The translations under genes and the position numbers were made by a program. From Mycolicibacterium chitae (GTDB lineage Bacteria > Actinomycetota > Actinomycetes > Mycobacteriales > Mycobacteriaceae): a stretch of DNA of 64,000 nucleotides. Location of the stretch: NCBI RefSeq assembly GCF_900637205.1, contig NZ_LR134355.1:2046001-2110000 (forward strand). The letters are read 5' to 3'. Positions 13,050 to 22,387 of the stretch are shown piece after piece (the first letter of the stretch is position 1; each line of letters starts with the position of its first letter). The notes under the pieces are model-generated. The model was not told the origin of the DNA, searched no databases, and was given only the letters and a program-made list of their open reading frames with translations.

Positions 13050-13667
13050 CTACAACGGTAACGACCGGCCGAGGATGGCGAACGGCCGCGGGTCCCCGGC
13101 AAAGTGGTAGCCCCGGATGACGTCGGCGAAGCCGAGACGCCGGTAGAGGCGCCAGGCCCGGTTGTCCTCGCCGTTGATCTCGGGCGTCGACAGCAGCACG
13201 TTGGCCTCGGTGCGGTCGCTGAGCAGCCGCCGGGTCAGCGCCTCGCCCAGGCCCTGCCCCTGGGCGCGGGGGTGGATGTGCAGTTCGGTCAGTTCGAAGT
13301 AGTCGTGCATCAGCTGTTCGATGGATTCCAGGGGCATGCCGCTGCGCCGCAGCCCCTGCAGCACCTGCTGTTGCCACCACTGGTCCGGGGCGCCGCAGTA
13401 GCCGTAGGCGACGCCGAGCAGGGGAGCCGCGGTCAGGTCGGCCTCGGTCGGGTCGGTCGCCGAGCCCGGCGCCGCGGGGTCCGGGTCGCCGGTCTGCACG
13501 GCCGCCACCGCCTTCCAGCCCTGCCTGCGCATGTGCTCGAGCCACATCGATTCCCGCTGGTTCTCGGTGCCGCGCGGATAGCGCATCGCATCGACGTAGA
13601 TGTGCAGTGCCTCGCGGAGGCGCCGCTGCATGTCGTTCGGCGACAGGTCGATGAGATACATGGCCAA
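13050..13667 (-). CDS. GNAT-family N-acetyltransferase (Rv2170-like)
   Basis: 205 residues from TTG, with GGAGGA 9 nt upstream; the alternative ATG two codons later would be too far from it. The acetyl-CoA motif is ELHIHPRAQGQGLGEALTRRLL (Q/RxxGxG/A, residues ~131-152), followed by NRAWRLYRRLGF, the usual C-terminal GNAT block. Rv2170 has been reported to acetylate isocitrate dehydrogenase and to inactivate isoniazid; whether this holds here is not shown by sequence. It heads a minus-strand group with lppM 58 nt downstream. A perfect inverted repeat lies about 45 bp upstream of its start. Confidence 0.87.
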   Translation of the reverse strand: MAMYLIDLSPNDMQRRLREALHIYVDAMRYPRGTENQRESMWLEHMRRQGWKAVAAVQTGDPDPAAPGSATDPTEADLTAAPLLGVAYGYCGAPDQWWQQQVLQGLRRSGMPLESIEQLMHDYFELTELHIHPRAQGQGLGEALTRRLLSDRTEANVLLSTPEINGEDNRAWRLYRRLGFADVIRGYHFAGDPRPFAILGRSLPL

Positions 13668-13711
13668 GGCCGGCTGTCCTCCTCCGAAGCGGTGGGGATT
13701 CGGGGGTGCAA

Positions 13712-13726
13712 CGCGATCAAATCGCG
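13712..13726. promoter_or_regulatory. Perfect inverted repeat CGCGAT-N3-ATCGCG upstream of GNAT
   Basis: Six-base arms separated by CAA, 45 to 59 bp before the GNAT start. Position and symmetry fit an operator for a dimeric regulator; no regulator is recognised. Confidence 0.35.
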
Positions 13727-13802
13727 CCGGATGACCCGCTGTTGTCGGTGTGTTGCCATTATGTCGGGGAAGGTGGTGGCCGCGGTGTCGGCGCCCAGGG
13801 CC

Positions 13803-13808
13803 TAGAAT
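13803..13808 (+). promoter_or_regulatory. Putative -10 box (TAGAAT) upstream of the DUF3040 gene
   Basis: TAGAAT matches TANNNT and would give a leader of about 120 nt to the ATG at 13937. A second candidate, TATCAT, lies at 13848-13853. The remainder of the 269-nt divergent gap shows no other obvious element. Confidence 0.35.
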
Positions 13809-13936
13809 CGTCAGGGAACAAGGTGGTCCCCCGCGGATTCACCTCGTATCATCGTTGTTGATGGTCCGCTACCCGGGGGACCGTCGACGACCGATTACCG
13901 ACCACCGTGACCCGCCGCGCCGGCAAGGAGGGACTA

Positions 13937-14347
13937 ATGCCACTCTCCGAGCATGAGCAGCGCATGCTTGATCAGATCGAGAGCGCGCTCTACGCCGAGG
14001 ACCCGAAGTTTGCGTCCAGCGTGCGTGGCGGCACTCTGCGAGCGCCCTCGGCACGCCGCCGCATCCAGGGCCTCGCGTTGTTCGTGGTGGGCTTGGCCCT
14101 GCTGGTCTCCGGCGTCATGATCAAGGCCACCTGGATCGGTGACCTGCCGGCGCTCTCGGTGCTCGGATTCATCGTGATGTTCGGCGGTGTGGTGTTCGCC
14201 GTCTCCGGTCGCCGCGAAGGCGGCCCCGACCTGAAGTCCGTGGACGGCCCGGCGGGCGGTGCCCCGCGGGCCAAGAAGAACCGCGGCACCGGCGGGTCGT
14301 TCACCAGCCGGATGGAAGACCGCTTCCGGCGCCGCTTCGACCAGTGA
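13937..14347 (+). CDS. DUF3040 membrane protein (Rv2169c-like)
   Basis: 136 residues. ATG follows AAGGAGG by 5 nt. It begins MPLSEHEQRMLDQIE, the DUF3040 signature, then has two adjacent membrane helices (IQGLALFVVGLALLVSGVMI and LSVLGFIVMFGGVVFAV) and a basic C-terminal tail rich in Lys/Arg/Gly. Widely conserved in actinobacteria next to the division cluster; function unknown. It forms its own unit, closed by a strong terminator, immediately before the mraZ regulatory region. Confidence 0.88.
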   Translation: MPLSEHEQRMLDQIESALYAEDPKFASSVRGGTLRAPSARRRIQGLALFVVGLALLVSGVMIKATWIGDLPALSVLGFIVMFGGVVFAVSGRREGGPDLKSVDGPAGGAPRAKKNRGTGGSFTSRMEDRFRRRFDQ

Positions 14348-14373
14348 TGCCTCGGTAGTTCCGTAAGGCTCCA

Positions 14374-14400
14374 GGGCCGGCCGCGAGGCCGGCCCTTTTT
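14374..14400 (+). terminator. Rho-independent terminator after the DUF3040 gene
   Basis: A perfect 9-bp GC stem (GGGCCGGCC / GGCCGGCCC) with a GCGA loop followed by five T. Intrinsic terminators of this quality are uncommon in mycobacteria. It separates the DUF3040 gene from the division cluster. Confidence 0.9.
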
Positions 14401-14710
14401 GTTGCCCGTAGACGGGGCGTGTCGCTACTGTGCGCCACTTGGCCCCACCTGGCCCCCCACATTGCCCCACCGGCCACCCAGCAGCCCTTTTGTGCGCCCT
14501 GAACTGCGTATTCGGGTGTTCCAGTGGCGTTTGCCAGGCCGGATGGTCCGTGGAAAATTCCGCTTCGTCCTGCGCAAAGGGGACGGTTGTGGGGGAGCGC
14601 ACCAATTTGATGGTGCTGAATGGCAAAAAGTGGGGGATTGTGGGGTATGGTGGCGGAGTACGGAGCGAGGGGGAATCGGACACGGGAGGTCCGAGGGCTG
14701 GAGGTGACGA
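14401..14710 (+). promoter_or_regulatory. Long regulatory region of mraZ and the division cluster
   Basis: About 310 nt with no gene. It holds an upstream group of CCCCA repeats (14443-14469), an 8-base repeat TGTGCGCC (14430 and 14494), and near the gene five TGG-start units on a 10-bp period that include a TATGGT -10 box at 14646-14651. The unusual length between a terminator and mraZ suggests most of it is control sequence. Confidence 0.6.
14611..14655 (+). promoter_or_regulatory. MraZ-box-like array: five TGG units on a 10-bp period
   Basis: TGGTG, TGGCA, TGGGG, TGGGG and TGGCG start at 14611, 14621, 14631, 14641 and 14651. MraZ binds TGGGN direct repeats separated by 5 nt (10-bp phase) upstream of its own gene in E. 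coli and Mycoplasma. A TATGGT -10 candidate lies inside the array, so MraZ would occlude RNA polymerase. Confidence 0.7.
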
Positions 14711-15142
14711 GTGTTTCTCGGCACCTACACGCCCAAGCTCGACGACAAGGGGCGGCTCACGCTGCCCGCCAAGTTTCGCGATGCACTGGCAGGAGGGTTG
14801 ATGGTCACCAAAGGCCAAGATCACAGCCTCGCCGTGTACCCGCGGGCCGAGTTCGAGCAGTTGGCCCGTCGCGCGGCCAGCGCGTCGCGCAGCAATCCCG
14901 AGGCGCGGGCGTTCCTGCGTAACCTGGCCGCCGCCACCGACGAGCAGCATCCCGACGCTCAGGGGCGGATCACCCTGTCGGCCGACCACCGGCGCTACGC
15001 GGACCTGTCCAAGGAGTGCGTGGTCATCGGCGCGGTCGATTACCTCGAGATCTGGGATTCCCAGGCCTGGCAGGACTACCAGCAAACCCACGAAGAGAAC
15101 TTCTCCGCAGCCAGCGATGAAGCCCTCCGCGACATTATTTGA
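14711..15142 (+). CDS. mraZ: Transcriptional regulator MraZ
   Basis: 143 residues from GTG preceded by GGAGGTGA. It begins [23 protein letters not shown], the first of two SpoVT/AbrB-like repeats; the second starts near [21 protein letters not shown]. Each has the DxxGR core. MraZ forms a ring-shaped oligomer that binds TGGGN repeats in front of the division cluster and represses it. The matching phased repeats directly upstream support autoregulation. First gene of the cluster. Confidence 0.95.
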   Translation: MFLGTYTPKLDDKGRLTLPAKFRDALAGGLMVTKGQDHSLAVYPRAEFEQLARRAASASRSNPEARAFLRNLAAATDEQHPDAQGRITLSADHRRYADLSKECVVIGAVDYLEIWDSQAWQDYQQTHEENFSAASDEALRDII

Positions 15143-15158
15143 CGAGCCTGTACCGGCT

Positions 15159-16277
15159 GTGGCCCGTGCATCGTGGCCTCTGCCCGAACCGGCCCTGGCG
15201 TACTTCCCCAACGCCAGGTCCGTATCGGACAGGGACCTCGATGCAGGGGCGGCGGCCATCGATCTGAGGGGCGGTGTCGACGTGGCCGAGCAGCAAGGCC
15301 CCTTCGGCCACGTCCCCGTGCTGCTCGACCGCTGCGTGGAACTGCTCGCCCCGGCGCTGACCCATACCGCCGCAGACGGCACCGGCGCGCTGGTGATCGA
15401 CGCGACCCTGGGCGCCGGCGGCCATTCCGAACGGCTGCTGACGCAATTCGGTGGCCTGCGGGTGATCGGCCTGGACCGCGACCCGAGCGCGCTGGAGTTG
15501 GCGGGCGGACGGTTGGCGGAGTTCGGCGACCGGTTCACCGCGGTGCGCACCCGCTACGACGGCATCGCCGACGCTTTGGAGCAGTGCGGGTATCCCGCGA
15601 CCGGTTCGGTCGACGGCGTGCTCTTCGACCTCGGGGTCTCCTCGATGCAACTGGACCGCACCGAGCGCGGTTTCTCCTATTCCGCCGACGCGCCGCTGGA
15701 CATGCGGATGGATCCGGACCTGCCGCTGACCGCCGCCGACATCCTCAACACCTACGACAAGGCCGCCCTGATGGAGATCCTGCGGGAGTTCGGTGAGGAA
15801 CGCCACGCCGGCCGGATCGCCACGGCCGTGCTGCGTCGCCGCGCCACCGCACCGTTGCAGACGACCGGCGAACTGGTCGAACTGCTCTACGACGCCATCC
15901 CCGCACCGGCCCGGCGCACCGGCGGGCACCCGGCCAAGCGGACCTTCCAGGCGCTGCGGGTGGCCGTCAACGCCGAGTTGGACTCGCTGCGCGCGGCGCT
16001 GCCGTCGGCGTTGGACGCGGTGCGCGCCGGCGGACGCGTGGTGGTGATGGCCTATCAGTCGCTCGAGGACCGCATCGTCAAGAACGTCTTCGCCGCGGCG
16101 ACGGCCAGTCGCACCCCGCCGGGCCTACCGGTCGAACTTCCCGGCCACGAGCCGGAATTCAACTTCCTGACCCGTGGCGCCGAGCGGGCCGACACCGAGG
16201 AGATCGAACGCAACCCGCGCAGCGCCGCGGTCCGCCTGCGGGCCGTGCAGCGTGCGGCGGAAAGGGGCCAGGAATGA
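15159..16277 (+). CDS. rsmH: 16S rRNA (cytosine(1402)-N(4))-methyltransferase RsmH (MraW)
   Basis: 372 residues with the GTG start chosen. The SAM-binding core starts [14 protein letters not shown], then [14 protein letters not shown] and GLDRDPSAL, followed by [28 protein letters not shown] and [15 protein letters not shown], all RsmH blocks. It methylates C1402 in the decoding centre of 16S rRNA. About 45 residues precede the core and include [15 protein letters not shown], shared with M. tuberculosis; GTG at 15159 gives an N-terminus like the annotated one there. ATG at 15117 (overlapping mraZ) and GTG at 15282 (after GAGGGG) are alternatives. Coupled to ftsL by ATGA. Confidence 0.93.
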   Translation: MARASWPLPEPALAYFPNARSVSDRDLDAGAAAIDLRGGVDVAEQQGPFGHVPVLLDRCVELLAPALTHTAADGTGALVIDATLGAGGHSERLLTQFGGLRVIGLDRDPSALELAGGRLAEFGDRFTAVRTRYDGIADALEQCGYPATGSVDGVLFDLGVSSMQLDRTERGFSYSADAPLDMRMDPDLPLTAADILNTYDKAALMEILREFGEERHAGRIATAVLRRRATAPLQTTGELVELLYDAIPAPARRTGGHPAKRTFQALRVAVNAELDSLRAALPSALDAVRAGGRVVVMAYQSLEDRIVKNVFAAATASRTPPGLPVELPGHEPEFNFLTRGAERADTEEIERNPRSAAVRLRAVQRAAERGQE

Positions 16278-17323
16278 AGACGAAGCGCACCACCCCGGCC
16301 TCGAAGGGGTCGGCCAAGACCCGCAAGCCCGCGCGGCGGCCCCAGAAGGGGACCGACCCCCGGGAGTTGCGGCGCGCCGAGAGCCAGCGGCGACGGGAGC
16401 AGCGCCGGCCCGCCGACCCGCAGGCCCGGTCGACGCGGACCCGGGACCGCGACCCGCGCGGGCTGCGGCACGGTCCGGCGACATCGCCGTCGCGGCGGCC
16501 GGTGCGGCCCAAGAACACCAACCAGGCCAAGGCCCGGGCCAAGGCGCGCAAGGCCAAGGCGCCCAAGGTCGTCCGGGTACCGCTGCGCGAACGCATCCTG
16601 ACCCGGATCTCCTCGATCGATCTGAACCCGCGGACCCTGGCCGCCCGCGTCCCGTTCGTGGTGCTGGTCATCGGCGCCCTCGGCATGGGACTGGGTGTCA
16701 CGCTGTGGCTGTCCACCGACGCCGCCGAGCGCTCCTACGAGCTGGGCACCGCCCGCAAGGCCAATCAGGTTCTGCTGCAACAGAAGGAAGCGCTCGAGCG
16801 CGATGTGCTCGAGGCGCAGGCCGCACCGGCGCTCGCCGAGGCCGCGCGCAACCTGGGGATGATCCCGTCGCGCAACACCGCGCACCTGGTGCAGGACCCG
16901 GCCGGGAACTGGATCGTCGTCGGCGAGCCCAAGCCGGCCGAGGGCGTACCGCCGCCGCCGTTGAACACCCCGCTGCCCGACCCGGCCCCGCCACGTGCGC
17001 CAGAAACCCCCCGGACCGTCGAGCAGCCCGTCCGGGTGCCGGCCGCTCCGGCCCCGCCGGAGGCGCCCGCGGTGCCGCTGGCCGGTGATCCCGCGGTGCC
17101 GCTGGCCGGCGAGCCCGCGGCCGTGCCCGCGCCCGGAGTCAACCCCGAAGTCCCGGTGCGTAATCCGGAGCCGGTGCTCCCGCAGGAGCACGTACCCGCC
17201 GTGGCGGCGCCCGGTCCGGCCGTGCCCGGCCAGCCCACGCTGCCCGGCCCGACGCTGGGCCCGGAACCCGGACCGGTCGAGGCGCCCGCGGTCGCGCTGC
17301 CCGAACAGGTCCCGGCGGCATGA
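16274..17323 (+). CDS. ftsL: FtsL-like division protein, Pro-rich (Rv2164c-like)
   Basis: 349 residues. A ~115-residue, very basic cytoplasmic region (Lys/Arg/Pro) is followed by one membrane helix ([21 protein letters not shown], ~residues 126-146), then a coiled-coil segment ([27 protein letters not shown]) and an outer tail of ~150 residues rich in Pro/Ala/Val. Position between rsmH and pbpB plus single-helix/coiled-coil topology match FtsL, and Rv2164c has been described as mycobacterial FtsL. It would recruit the FtsQ/FtsW/PbpB complex. The tail contains an internal near-repeat ([15 protein letters not shown]). ATGA overlaps at both ends. Confidence 0.85.
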   Translation: MKTKRTTPASKGSAKTRKPARRPQKGTDPRELRRAESQRRREQRRPADPQARSTRTRDRDPRGLRHGPATSPSRRPVRPKNTNQAKARAKARKAKAPKVVRVPLRERILTRISSIDLNPRTLAARVPFVVLVIGALGMGLGVTLWLSTDAAERSYELGTARKANQVLLQQKEALERDVLEAQAAPALAEAARNLGMIPSRNTAHLVQDPAGNWIVVGEPKPAEGVPPPPLNTPLPDPAPPRAPETPRTVEQPVRVPAAPAPPEAPAVPLAGDPAVPLAGEPAAVPAPGVNPEVPVRNPEPVLPQEHVPAVAAPGPAVPGQPTLPGPTLGPEPGPVEAPAVALPEQVPAA

Positions 17324-19212
17324 GCCGCGGTCCAGCGCCCAAGCCGGCCGGCGGCCAGGAGCGCTCCGCGCGGGCGCGTCGCACCCGCCCGGCGACCGAA
17401 ACCGACTCCGGCACCGCTTCGTTCGCCTTCCGGCAGCGGGTCGGCACCGCGGCGATCTTCCTGGTGCTGATCGTCGCGGCCGCGCAGCTGTTCAGCCTGC
17501 AGGTGCCGCGGGCGGCCGGCCTGCGGGCCCAGGCCGCCGGCCAGCTCAAGGTCACCGACGTGCAACCGGCCATGCGCGGGGCCATCGTCGACCGCAACTT
17601 CGACAAGCTGGCCTTCACCATCGAGGCGCGCGCGCTGACCTTCCAACCGGTCAAGATCCGCGAACAGCTCACCGAGGCCCGCGAGAAGTCCTCGGAGGCA
17701 CCCGATCCCAATGAGCGCCTGCGCGACATCGCGCGGGAGGTGGCCGCGCGGCTGGACAACCGTCCCGACGCCGCGACCGTGCTCAAGAAGCTCAAGAGCG
17801 ACGAGACTTTCGTCTACCTCGCCCGCGCCGTCGACCCGGCGGTCGCCTCGGCGATCTCCGAGGAGTACCCCGAGGTCGGTTCGGAACGCCAGGACCTGCG
17901 CCAGTATCCGGGTGGGTCGCTGGCGGCCAACATGATCGGCGGCATCGACTGGGACGGCCACGGCCTGCTGGGCCTGGAGGACTCCTTCGACTCGGTGCTG
18001 GCCGGCACCGACGGCTCCATCACCTACGACCGCGGTTCCGACGGCGTGGTGATCCCCGGCAGCTACCGCAACATGCACAGCGCCGTGGACGGCTCCACCC
18101 TGCAGCTGACGATCGACGACGACGTCCAGTTCCACGTCCAGCAGCAGGTGCAGATGGCCAAGGACGCCTCCGGCGCCAACAACGTCTCGGCCGTGGTCCT
18201 GGATGCCAAAACCGGTGAGGTGCTGGCCATGTCGAACGACAACACGTTCGACCCATCGCAGGACATCGGCCGGCAGGGCAACCGCGAGATGGGCAATCCC
18301 TCGGTCTCCGCGCCGTTCGAGCCCGGCTCGGTGAACAAGATCATCACCGCGGCCACCGCCATCGAGCACGGACTGACCAACCCCGACGAGGTGTTGCAGG
18401 TGCCCGGGTCGATCAACATGGGCGGGGTCACCGTGGGCGACGCCTGGAAGCACGGCGTCATGCCCTACACCACCACCGGTATCTTCGGGAAGTCCTCCAA
18501 CGTCGGCACTTTGATGCTGGCCCAGCGGATCGGCCAGGAGCGCTACTTCGAGATGCTGCGCAAGTTCGGTCTCGGCGAGCGCACCAACGTCGGGTTGCCC
18601 GGCGAGAGCGCCGGTCTGGTCCCGCCGATGGAGCAGTGGTCCGGCAGCACGTTCTCCAACCTGCCCATCGGACAGGGTCTTTCGATGACGCTGCTGCAGA
18701 TGACGGCCATGTACCAGGCGATCGCCAACGACGGCGTGCGGATCCCGCCCCGGATCATCAAGGCCACCATCGCCGATGACGGCACCCGCACCGAGGAGGA
18801 GCGCCCCGAGGGCGTGCGGGTGGTGTCGGCGCAGACCGCCAAGACCGTGCGCGACATGTTCCGCGCCGTCGTGCAACGGGATCCGATGGGCTACCAGCAG
18901 GGCACCGCCCCGCAGGCCGCCATCGACGGCTATCAGGTCTCCGGCAAGACCGGCACCGCGCAGAAGATCAACCCGGCGTGCGGCTGCTACTACAGCGACG
19001 TCTACTGGATCACCTTCGCCGGGATGATCCCCGTGGACGATCCGCGCTACGTGATCGGCGTGATGATGGACGCCCCGCACCGGGCCTCCGACGGTTCGCC
19101 GGGATCCTCGGCCGCGCCGCTGTTCCACAGCATCGCGTCCTGGCTGATGCAGCGCCAGAACGTGCCGCTGTCGCCGGATCCGGGCCCCCCGCTGCTGCTG
19201 CAGGCGACGTAG
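17320..19212 (+). CDS. pbpB: Penicillin-binding protein B (FtsI/PBP3), septal transpeptidase
   Basis: 630 residues. Basic N-terminal tail, one membrane helix (~42-62), a dimerisation domain starting near PAMRGAIVDRN, and a transpeptidase domain with all three motifs: SVNK (catalytic Ser337), SSN, and KTG (Lys543). It crosslinks septal peptidoglycan with FtsW. The CGCYY sequence shortly after KTGTAQK contains two Cys that could be oxidised outside the cell. ATGA overlap with ftsL. In M. tuberculosis a PE_PGRS gene separates pbpB from murE; here the gap is only 110 nt. Confidence 0.96.
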   Translation: MSRGPAPKPAGGQERSARARRTRPATETDSGTASFAFRQRVGTAAIFLVLIVAAAQLFSLQVPRAAGLRAQAAGQLKVTDVQPAMRGAIVDRNFDKLAFTIEARALTFQPVKIREQLTEAREKSSEAPDPNERLRDIAREVAARLDNRPDAATVLKKLKSDETFVYLARAVDPAVASAISEEYPEVGSERQDLRQYPGGSLAANMIGGIDWDGHGLLGLEDSFDSVLAGTDGSITYDRGSDGVVIPGSYRNMHSAVDGSTLQLTIDDDVQFHVQQQVQMAKDASGANNVSAVVLDAKTGEVLAMSNDNTFDPSQDIGRQGNREMGNPSVSAPFEPGSVNKIITAATAIEHGLTNPDEVLQVPGSINMGGVTVGDAWKHGVMPYTTTGIFGKSSNVGTLMLAQRIGQERYFEMLRKFGLGERTNVGLPGESAGLVPPMEQWSGSTFSNLPIGQGLSMTLLQMTAMYQAIANDGVRIPPRIIKATIADDGTRTEEERPEGVRVVSAQTAKTVRDMFRAVVQRDPMGYQQGTAPQAAIDGYQVSGKTGTAQKINPACGCYYSDVYWITFAGMIPVDDPRYVIGVMMDAPHRASDGSPGSSAAPLFHSIASWLMQRQNVPLSPDPGPPLLLQAT

Positions 19213-19230
19213 CCAATCTGACGTAGCCAA
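19206..19230 (+). repeat. 11-bp tandem direct repeat at the pbpB stop
   Basis: GACGTAGCCAA occurs at 19206-19216 and again at 19220-19230, separated by TCT. The first copy contains the TAG stop of pbpB, so the second would also supply an in-frame-looking TAG nearby. Probably a slippage duplication, possibly a regulator site for murE. A TAGGGT -10 candidate follows at 19261. Confidence 0.55.
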
Positions 19231-19322
19231 CCTTTCGCGAGGCGTTCGCGCGGCCCTCGGTAGGGTGTCAGGCTGGTCGGGACAACCTCAGGCGGTGTCG
19301 CGCGGGGACGGAGGTGACGGTG

Positions 19323-20879
19323 GTGACTGACCCGCGTCCCAGCCGTATCCCCGGCATCGCGCTGGCTCGGCTGGCCGAGACCGTCGGTGCCCGCATCGTC
19401 GGCCCCACACCGGATCCGGCGGCCGTGACGGTCACCGGGGTGACGCTGCGTGGGCAGGCCGCCCGGCCCGGAGACCTGTTCGCCGCGCTACCCGGATCCC
19501 GCGCCCACGGCGCCAAGTACGCCGACGACGCGGTCGCCGCCGGGGCGGTGGCCGTGCTCACCGATCCGGCCGGGCTCGAGGTGCTCGCGCCCGCGCCGCC
19601 GGCGCCGGTGTTGTTGCACGACGATCCCCGCTCGGTGCTCGGTCCGCTGGCGGCCGAGGTCTACGGCCGGCCGTCGGAGGCGCTGGCCGTCATCGGCATC
19701 ACCGGCACCTCCGGTAAGACCACCACATCGTATCTGGTGGAGGCGGGCCTGCGGGCCGCCGACCGCCGCGCCGGCCTGATCGGCACGGTCGGGGTCCGGA
19801 TCGACGGCACGGAGGTGCCCAGCGCGCTGACCACGCCCGAGGCCCCCGCGGTGCAGGCGCTGCTGGCGCTGATGGTCGAGCGTGGCGTGGACACCGCGGT
19901 CATGGAGGTCTCCAGCCACGCCCTGGCGCTGGGCCGCGTCGACGGCGTCGACTACGCGGTCGCCGGGTTCACCAACCTGTCCCGCGACCACCTCGACTTC
20001 CACCCGACCATGGCCGACTACTTCGAGGCCAAGGCCCGGCTGTTCGCACGCGAGTCGGGTCTACGCGCGCGCCGCGCCGTGGTCTGCGTCGACGACGAGG
20101 CCGGCCGCGCGATGGCGGCCCGCGCCGTGGATCCGGTGACCGTCAGCGTGCTCGGCCCGGCCGATTGGTCCGTCGAGGACATCACGGTGCGCGACGACGG
20201 CACCCAGGAGTTCACCGCCGTCGACCCCGCCGGGGTGCACCACCGCATCGGCATCCGGCTGCCCGGCCGCTACAACATCGGCAACGCCCTGGTCGCCCTG
20301 GCGGTGCTCGACGCCGTCGGGGTGGCCCCCGAGCAGGCCGCGCCGGGCCTGATCCGGGCGACGGTGCCCGGGCGGCTCGAACCGATCGAGCGCGGTCAGG
20401 ACTTCCTGGCGCTGGTGGACTACGCGCACAAGCCGGGCGCGCTGCGCGCGGTCCTGGAGACCCTGCGCGCCGCAGCCGGCGCTGGGCGCCTCGCGGTGGT
20501 GTTCGGCGCCGGCGGCAACCGGGACGCCGGCAAGCGCGCGCCGATGGGGCAGACGGCCGCCGAACTGGCCGACCTGGTGGTGATCACCGACGACAATCCG
20601 CGCGACGAGGAGCCCGCCGCCATTCGCGCGGCCATCGTCGCCGGGGCCGAGTCCTGGCGGCTGGGGCCGTCGTCGGCCGCCCGGACCGCCGAGGTCATCG
20701 AGGTGGCCGACCGGCGCGCGGCCATCGACTACGCGGTGCGCTGGGCCCGGCCCGGAGACGTGGTGTTGATCGCGGGCAAGGGACACGAGAGCGGGCAGAC
20801 CGCCGGCGGCGTGACGGTGCCGTTCGACGACCGCGAACAGTTGGCCGCCGCGCTGGCGGCCCGACGGGAGCAGCGATGA
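19323..20879 (+). CDS. murE: UDP-MurNAc-tripeptide synthetase MurE
   Basis: 518 residues from GTG, 8 nt after GGAGG; GTG codons at 19314 and 19320 are alternatives. Adds meso-diaminopimelate to UDP-MurNAc-L-Ala-D-Glu in the cytoplasm. The Mur ligase P-loop [14 protein letters not shown], the TTPEAP loop, [12 protein letters not shown] and [13 protein letters not shown] are present, and the mDAP-recognising signature DNPRDE is seen near residue 425. It starts a run of genes joined by 1-4 nt overlaps, with a possible own promoter in the preceding gap. Confidence 0.96.
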   Translation: MTDPRPSRIPGIALARLAETVGARIVGPTPDPAAVTVTGVTLRGQAARPGDLFAALPGSRAHGAKYADDAVAAGAVAVLTDPAGLEVLAPAPPAPVLLHDDPRSVLGPLAAEVYGRPSEALAVIGITGTSGKTTTSYLVEAGLRAADRRAGLIGTVGVRIDGTEVPSALTTPEAPAVQALLALMVERGVDTAVMEVSSHALALGRVDGVDYAVAGFTNLSRDHLDFHPTMADYFEAKARLFARESGLRARRAVVCVDDEAGRAMAARAVDPVTVSVLGPADWSVEDITVRDDGTQEFTAVDPAGVHHRIGIRLPGRYNIGNALVALAVLDAVGVAPEQAAPGLIRATVPGRLEPIERGQDFLALVDYAHKPGALRAVLETLRAAAGAGRLAVVFGAGGNRDAGKRAPMGQTAAELADLVVITDDNPRDEEPAAIRAAIVAGAESWRLGPSSAARTAEVIEVADRRAAIDYAVRWARPGDVVLIAGKGHESGQTAGGVTVPFDDREQLAAALAARREQR

Positions 20880-22387
20880 TCGAACTGTCCCTGGCCGAGA
20901 TCGCCGAGATCGTCGGCGGCGAACTCGCCGACATCAGCGCGGCCGATGCGGCGCGGGTGATCGTCACCGGCACCGTCGAATTCGATTCGCGCGCAGTGCA
21001 ACCCGGCGCCCTGTTCCTGGCGTTGCCGGGGGCGCGCAGCGACGGCCACGACTTCGCGCCCGCCGCGGTGGCCGCCGGCGCGGTCGGGGTGCTGGCCGCG
21101 CGCCCGGTCGGGGTGCCCGCCATCGTCGTCACCCCCGTCGTCGCGCCGACCGGTGCCGGCGTGCTCGAACACGATCGCGACGGATCCGGCGCCGCGGTGC
21201 TGGCCGCGCTGGCGCGGCTGGCCGCCGAGGTGGCCCGGCGCCTGACCGCGACCGGGTTGACGATCGTCGGGGTCACCGGCTCGTCGGGCAAGACGTCGAC
21301 CAAGGATCTGCTGGCGGCGGTGCTCACCCCGCTCGGCGAGGTGGTCGCGCCCCCGGGCTCGTTCAACAACGAACTCGGTCATCCCTGGACCGTGCTGCGC
21401 GCCACGCCGACCACCGACTATCTGGTCCTGGAGATGTCGGCGCGCCATCCCGGCAACATCGCAGAACTCGCGGCCATCGCGCCGCCGCGCATCGCCGTGG
21501 TGCTCAACGTCGGCACCGCCCACCTCGGCGAGTTCGGGTCGCGTCAGGCCATCGCCGACACCAAAGCGGAACTGCCGCAGGCCATTCCGGAGACCGGCGT
21601 GGTGGTGCTCAACGCCGACGATTCGGCCGTGGCCGCCATGGCCGAGGTCACCGCGGGCCGCGTGGTGCGGGTCAGCCGGTCCTCGCCCGCGCAGGTGTGG
21701 GCCGAGGACGTGACGCTGGACGAGCTGGCCCGGCCCCGGTTCACGCTGCGTTGGGGCGCCCCCGAGGACGGGCATGCCGTCGCGGTGCGGTTGGCCGTGC
21801 ACGGCGACCATCAGGTGTCCAACGCGTTGTGCGCGGCCGCGGTGGCGCTGGAATGCGGGGCCGACGGGGCGCAGGTCGCCGCGGCGCTGGCCGCCGCGGG
21901 CCCGGCCTCGCCGCACCGGATGGCGGTCGCCGACCGCGCCGACGGCGTCACGGTGATCAACGACGCCTACAACGCCAACCCGGACTCGATGCGCGCGGGC
22001 CTGCAGGCGCTGGCCTGGATGGCGCGGGCGGGTGCCGGGGCCCAGTCCGGCAAGCGGCGCAGTTTCGCCGTTCTCGGCGAGATGGCCGAACTCGGCGACG
22101 ACACGATTTCCGAGCACGACCGCATCGGCCGGCTCGCGGTGCGCTTAGATGTCTCTCGACTTGTCGTAGTGGGAACCGGGAGGGCAATGGGCGCCATGCA
22201 CCAGGGTGCGGTCATGGAGGGTTCGTGGGGGTCCGAGGCGGTGCGCGTCGACGACACCGACGCCGCGCTGGCGTTGCTGCGCACCGAACTGGCGCCCGGC
22301 GACGTCGTGTTGGTCAAGGCGTCGAACTCCGCCGGCCTGGCCCAACTGGCCCAGGACCTGCTCGCGGACGCTGAGGGCCGCGCATGA
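20876..22387 (+). CDS. murF: UDP-MurNAc-tripeptide:D-Ala-D-Ala ligase MurF
   Basis: 503 residues; ATGA overlaps murE. Adds D-Ala-D-Ala to complete the pentapeptide. P-loop [36 protein letters not shown] and [15 protein letters not shown] are the family blocks. Positions 22142-22190 (C-terminal domain) show a cluster of codons rare in this genome, including TTA, TCT, CGA, CTT, GTA, GGA, AGG and GCA. The stop overlaps the mraY start as ATGA. Confidence 0.96.
   Translation: MIELSLAEIAEIVGGELADISAADAARVIVTGTVEFDSRAVQPGALFLALPGARSDGHDFAPAAVAAGAVGVLAARPVGVPAIVVTPVVAPTGAGVLEHDRDGSGAAVLAALARLAAEVARRLTATGLTIVGVTGSSGKTSTKDLLAAVLTPLGEVVAPPGSFNNELGHPWTVLRATPTTDYLVLEMSARHPGNIAELAAIAPPRIAVVLNVGTAHLGEFGSRQAIADTKAELPQAIPETGVVVLNADDSAVAAMAEVTAGRVVRVSRSSPAQVWAEDVTLDELARPRFTLRWGAPEDGHAVAVRLAVHGDHQVSNALCAAAVALECGADGAQVAAALAAAGPASPHRMAVADRADGVTVINDAYNANPDSMRAGLQALAWMARAGAGAQSGKRRSFAVLGEMAELGDDTISEHDRIGRLAVRLDVSRLVVVGTGRAMGAMHQGAVMEGSWGSEAVRVDDTDAALALLRTELAPGDVVLVKASNSAGLAQLAQDLLADAEGRA

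Noticed and set aside
16940..17320. Pro/Ala/Val-rich tail of the FtsL-like gene as a frameshift product
   Set aside because: Codon positions remain G/C-ending and the frame runs cleanly into the ATGA overlap with pbpB; such tails are normal for this protein in mycobacteria.
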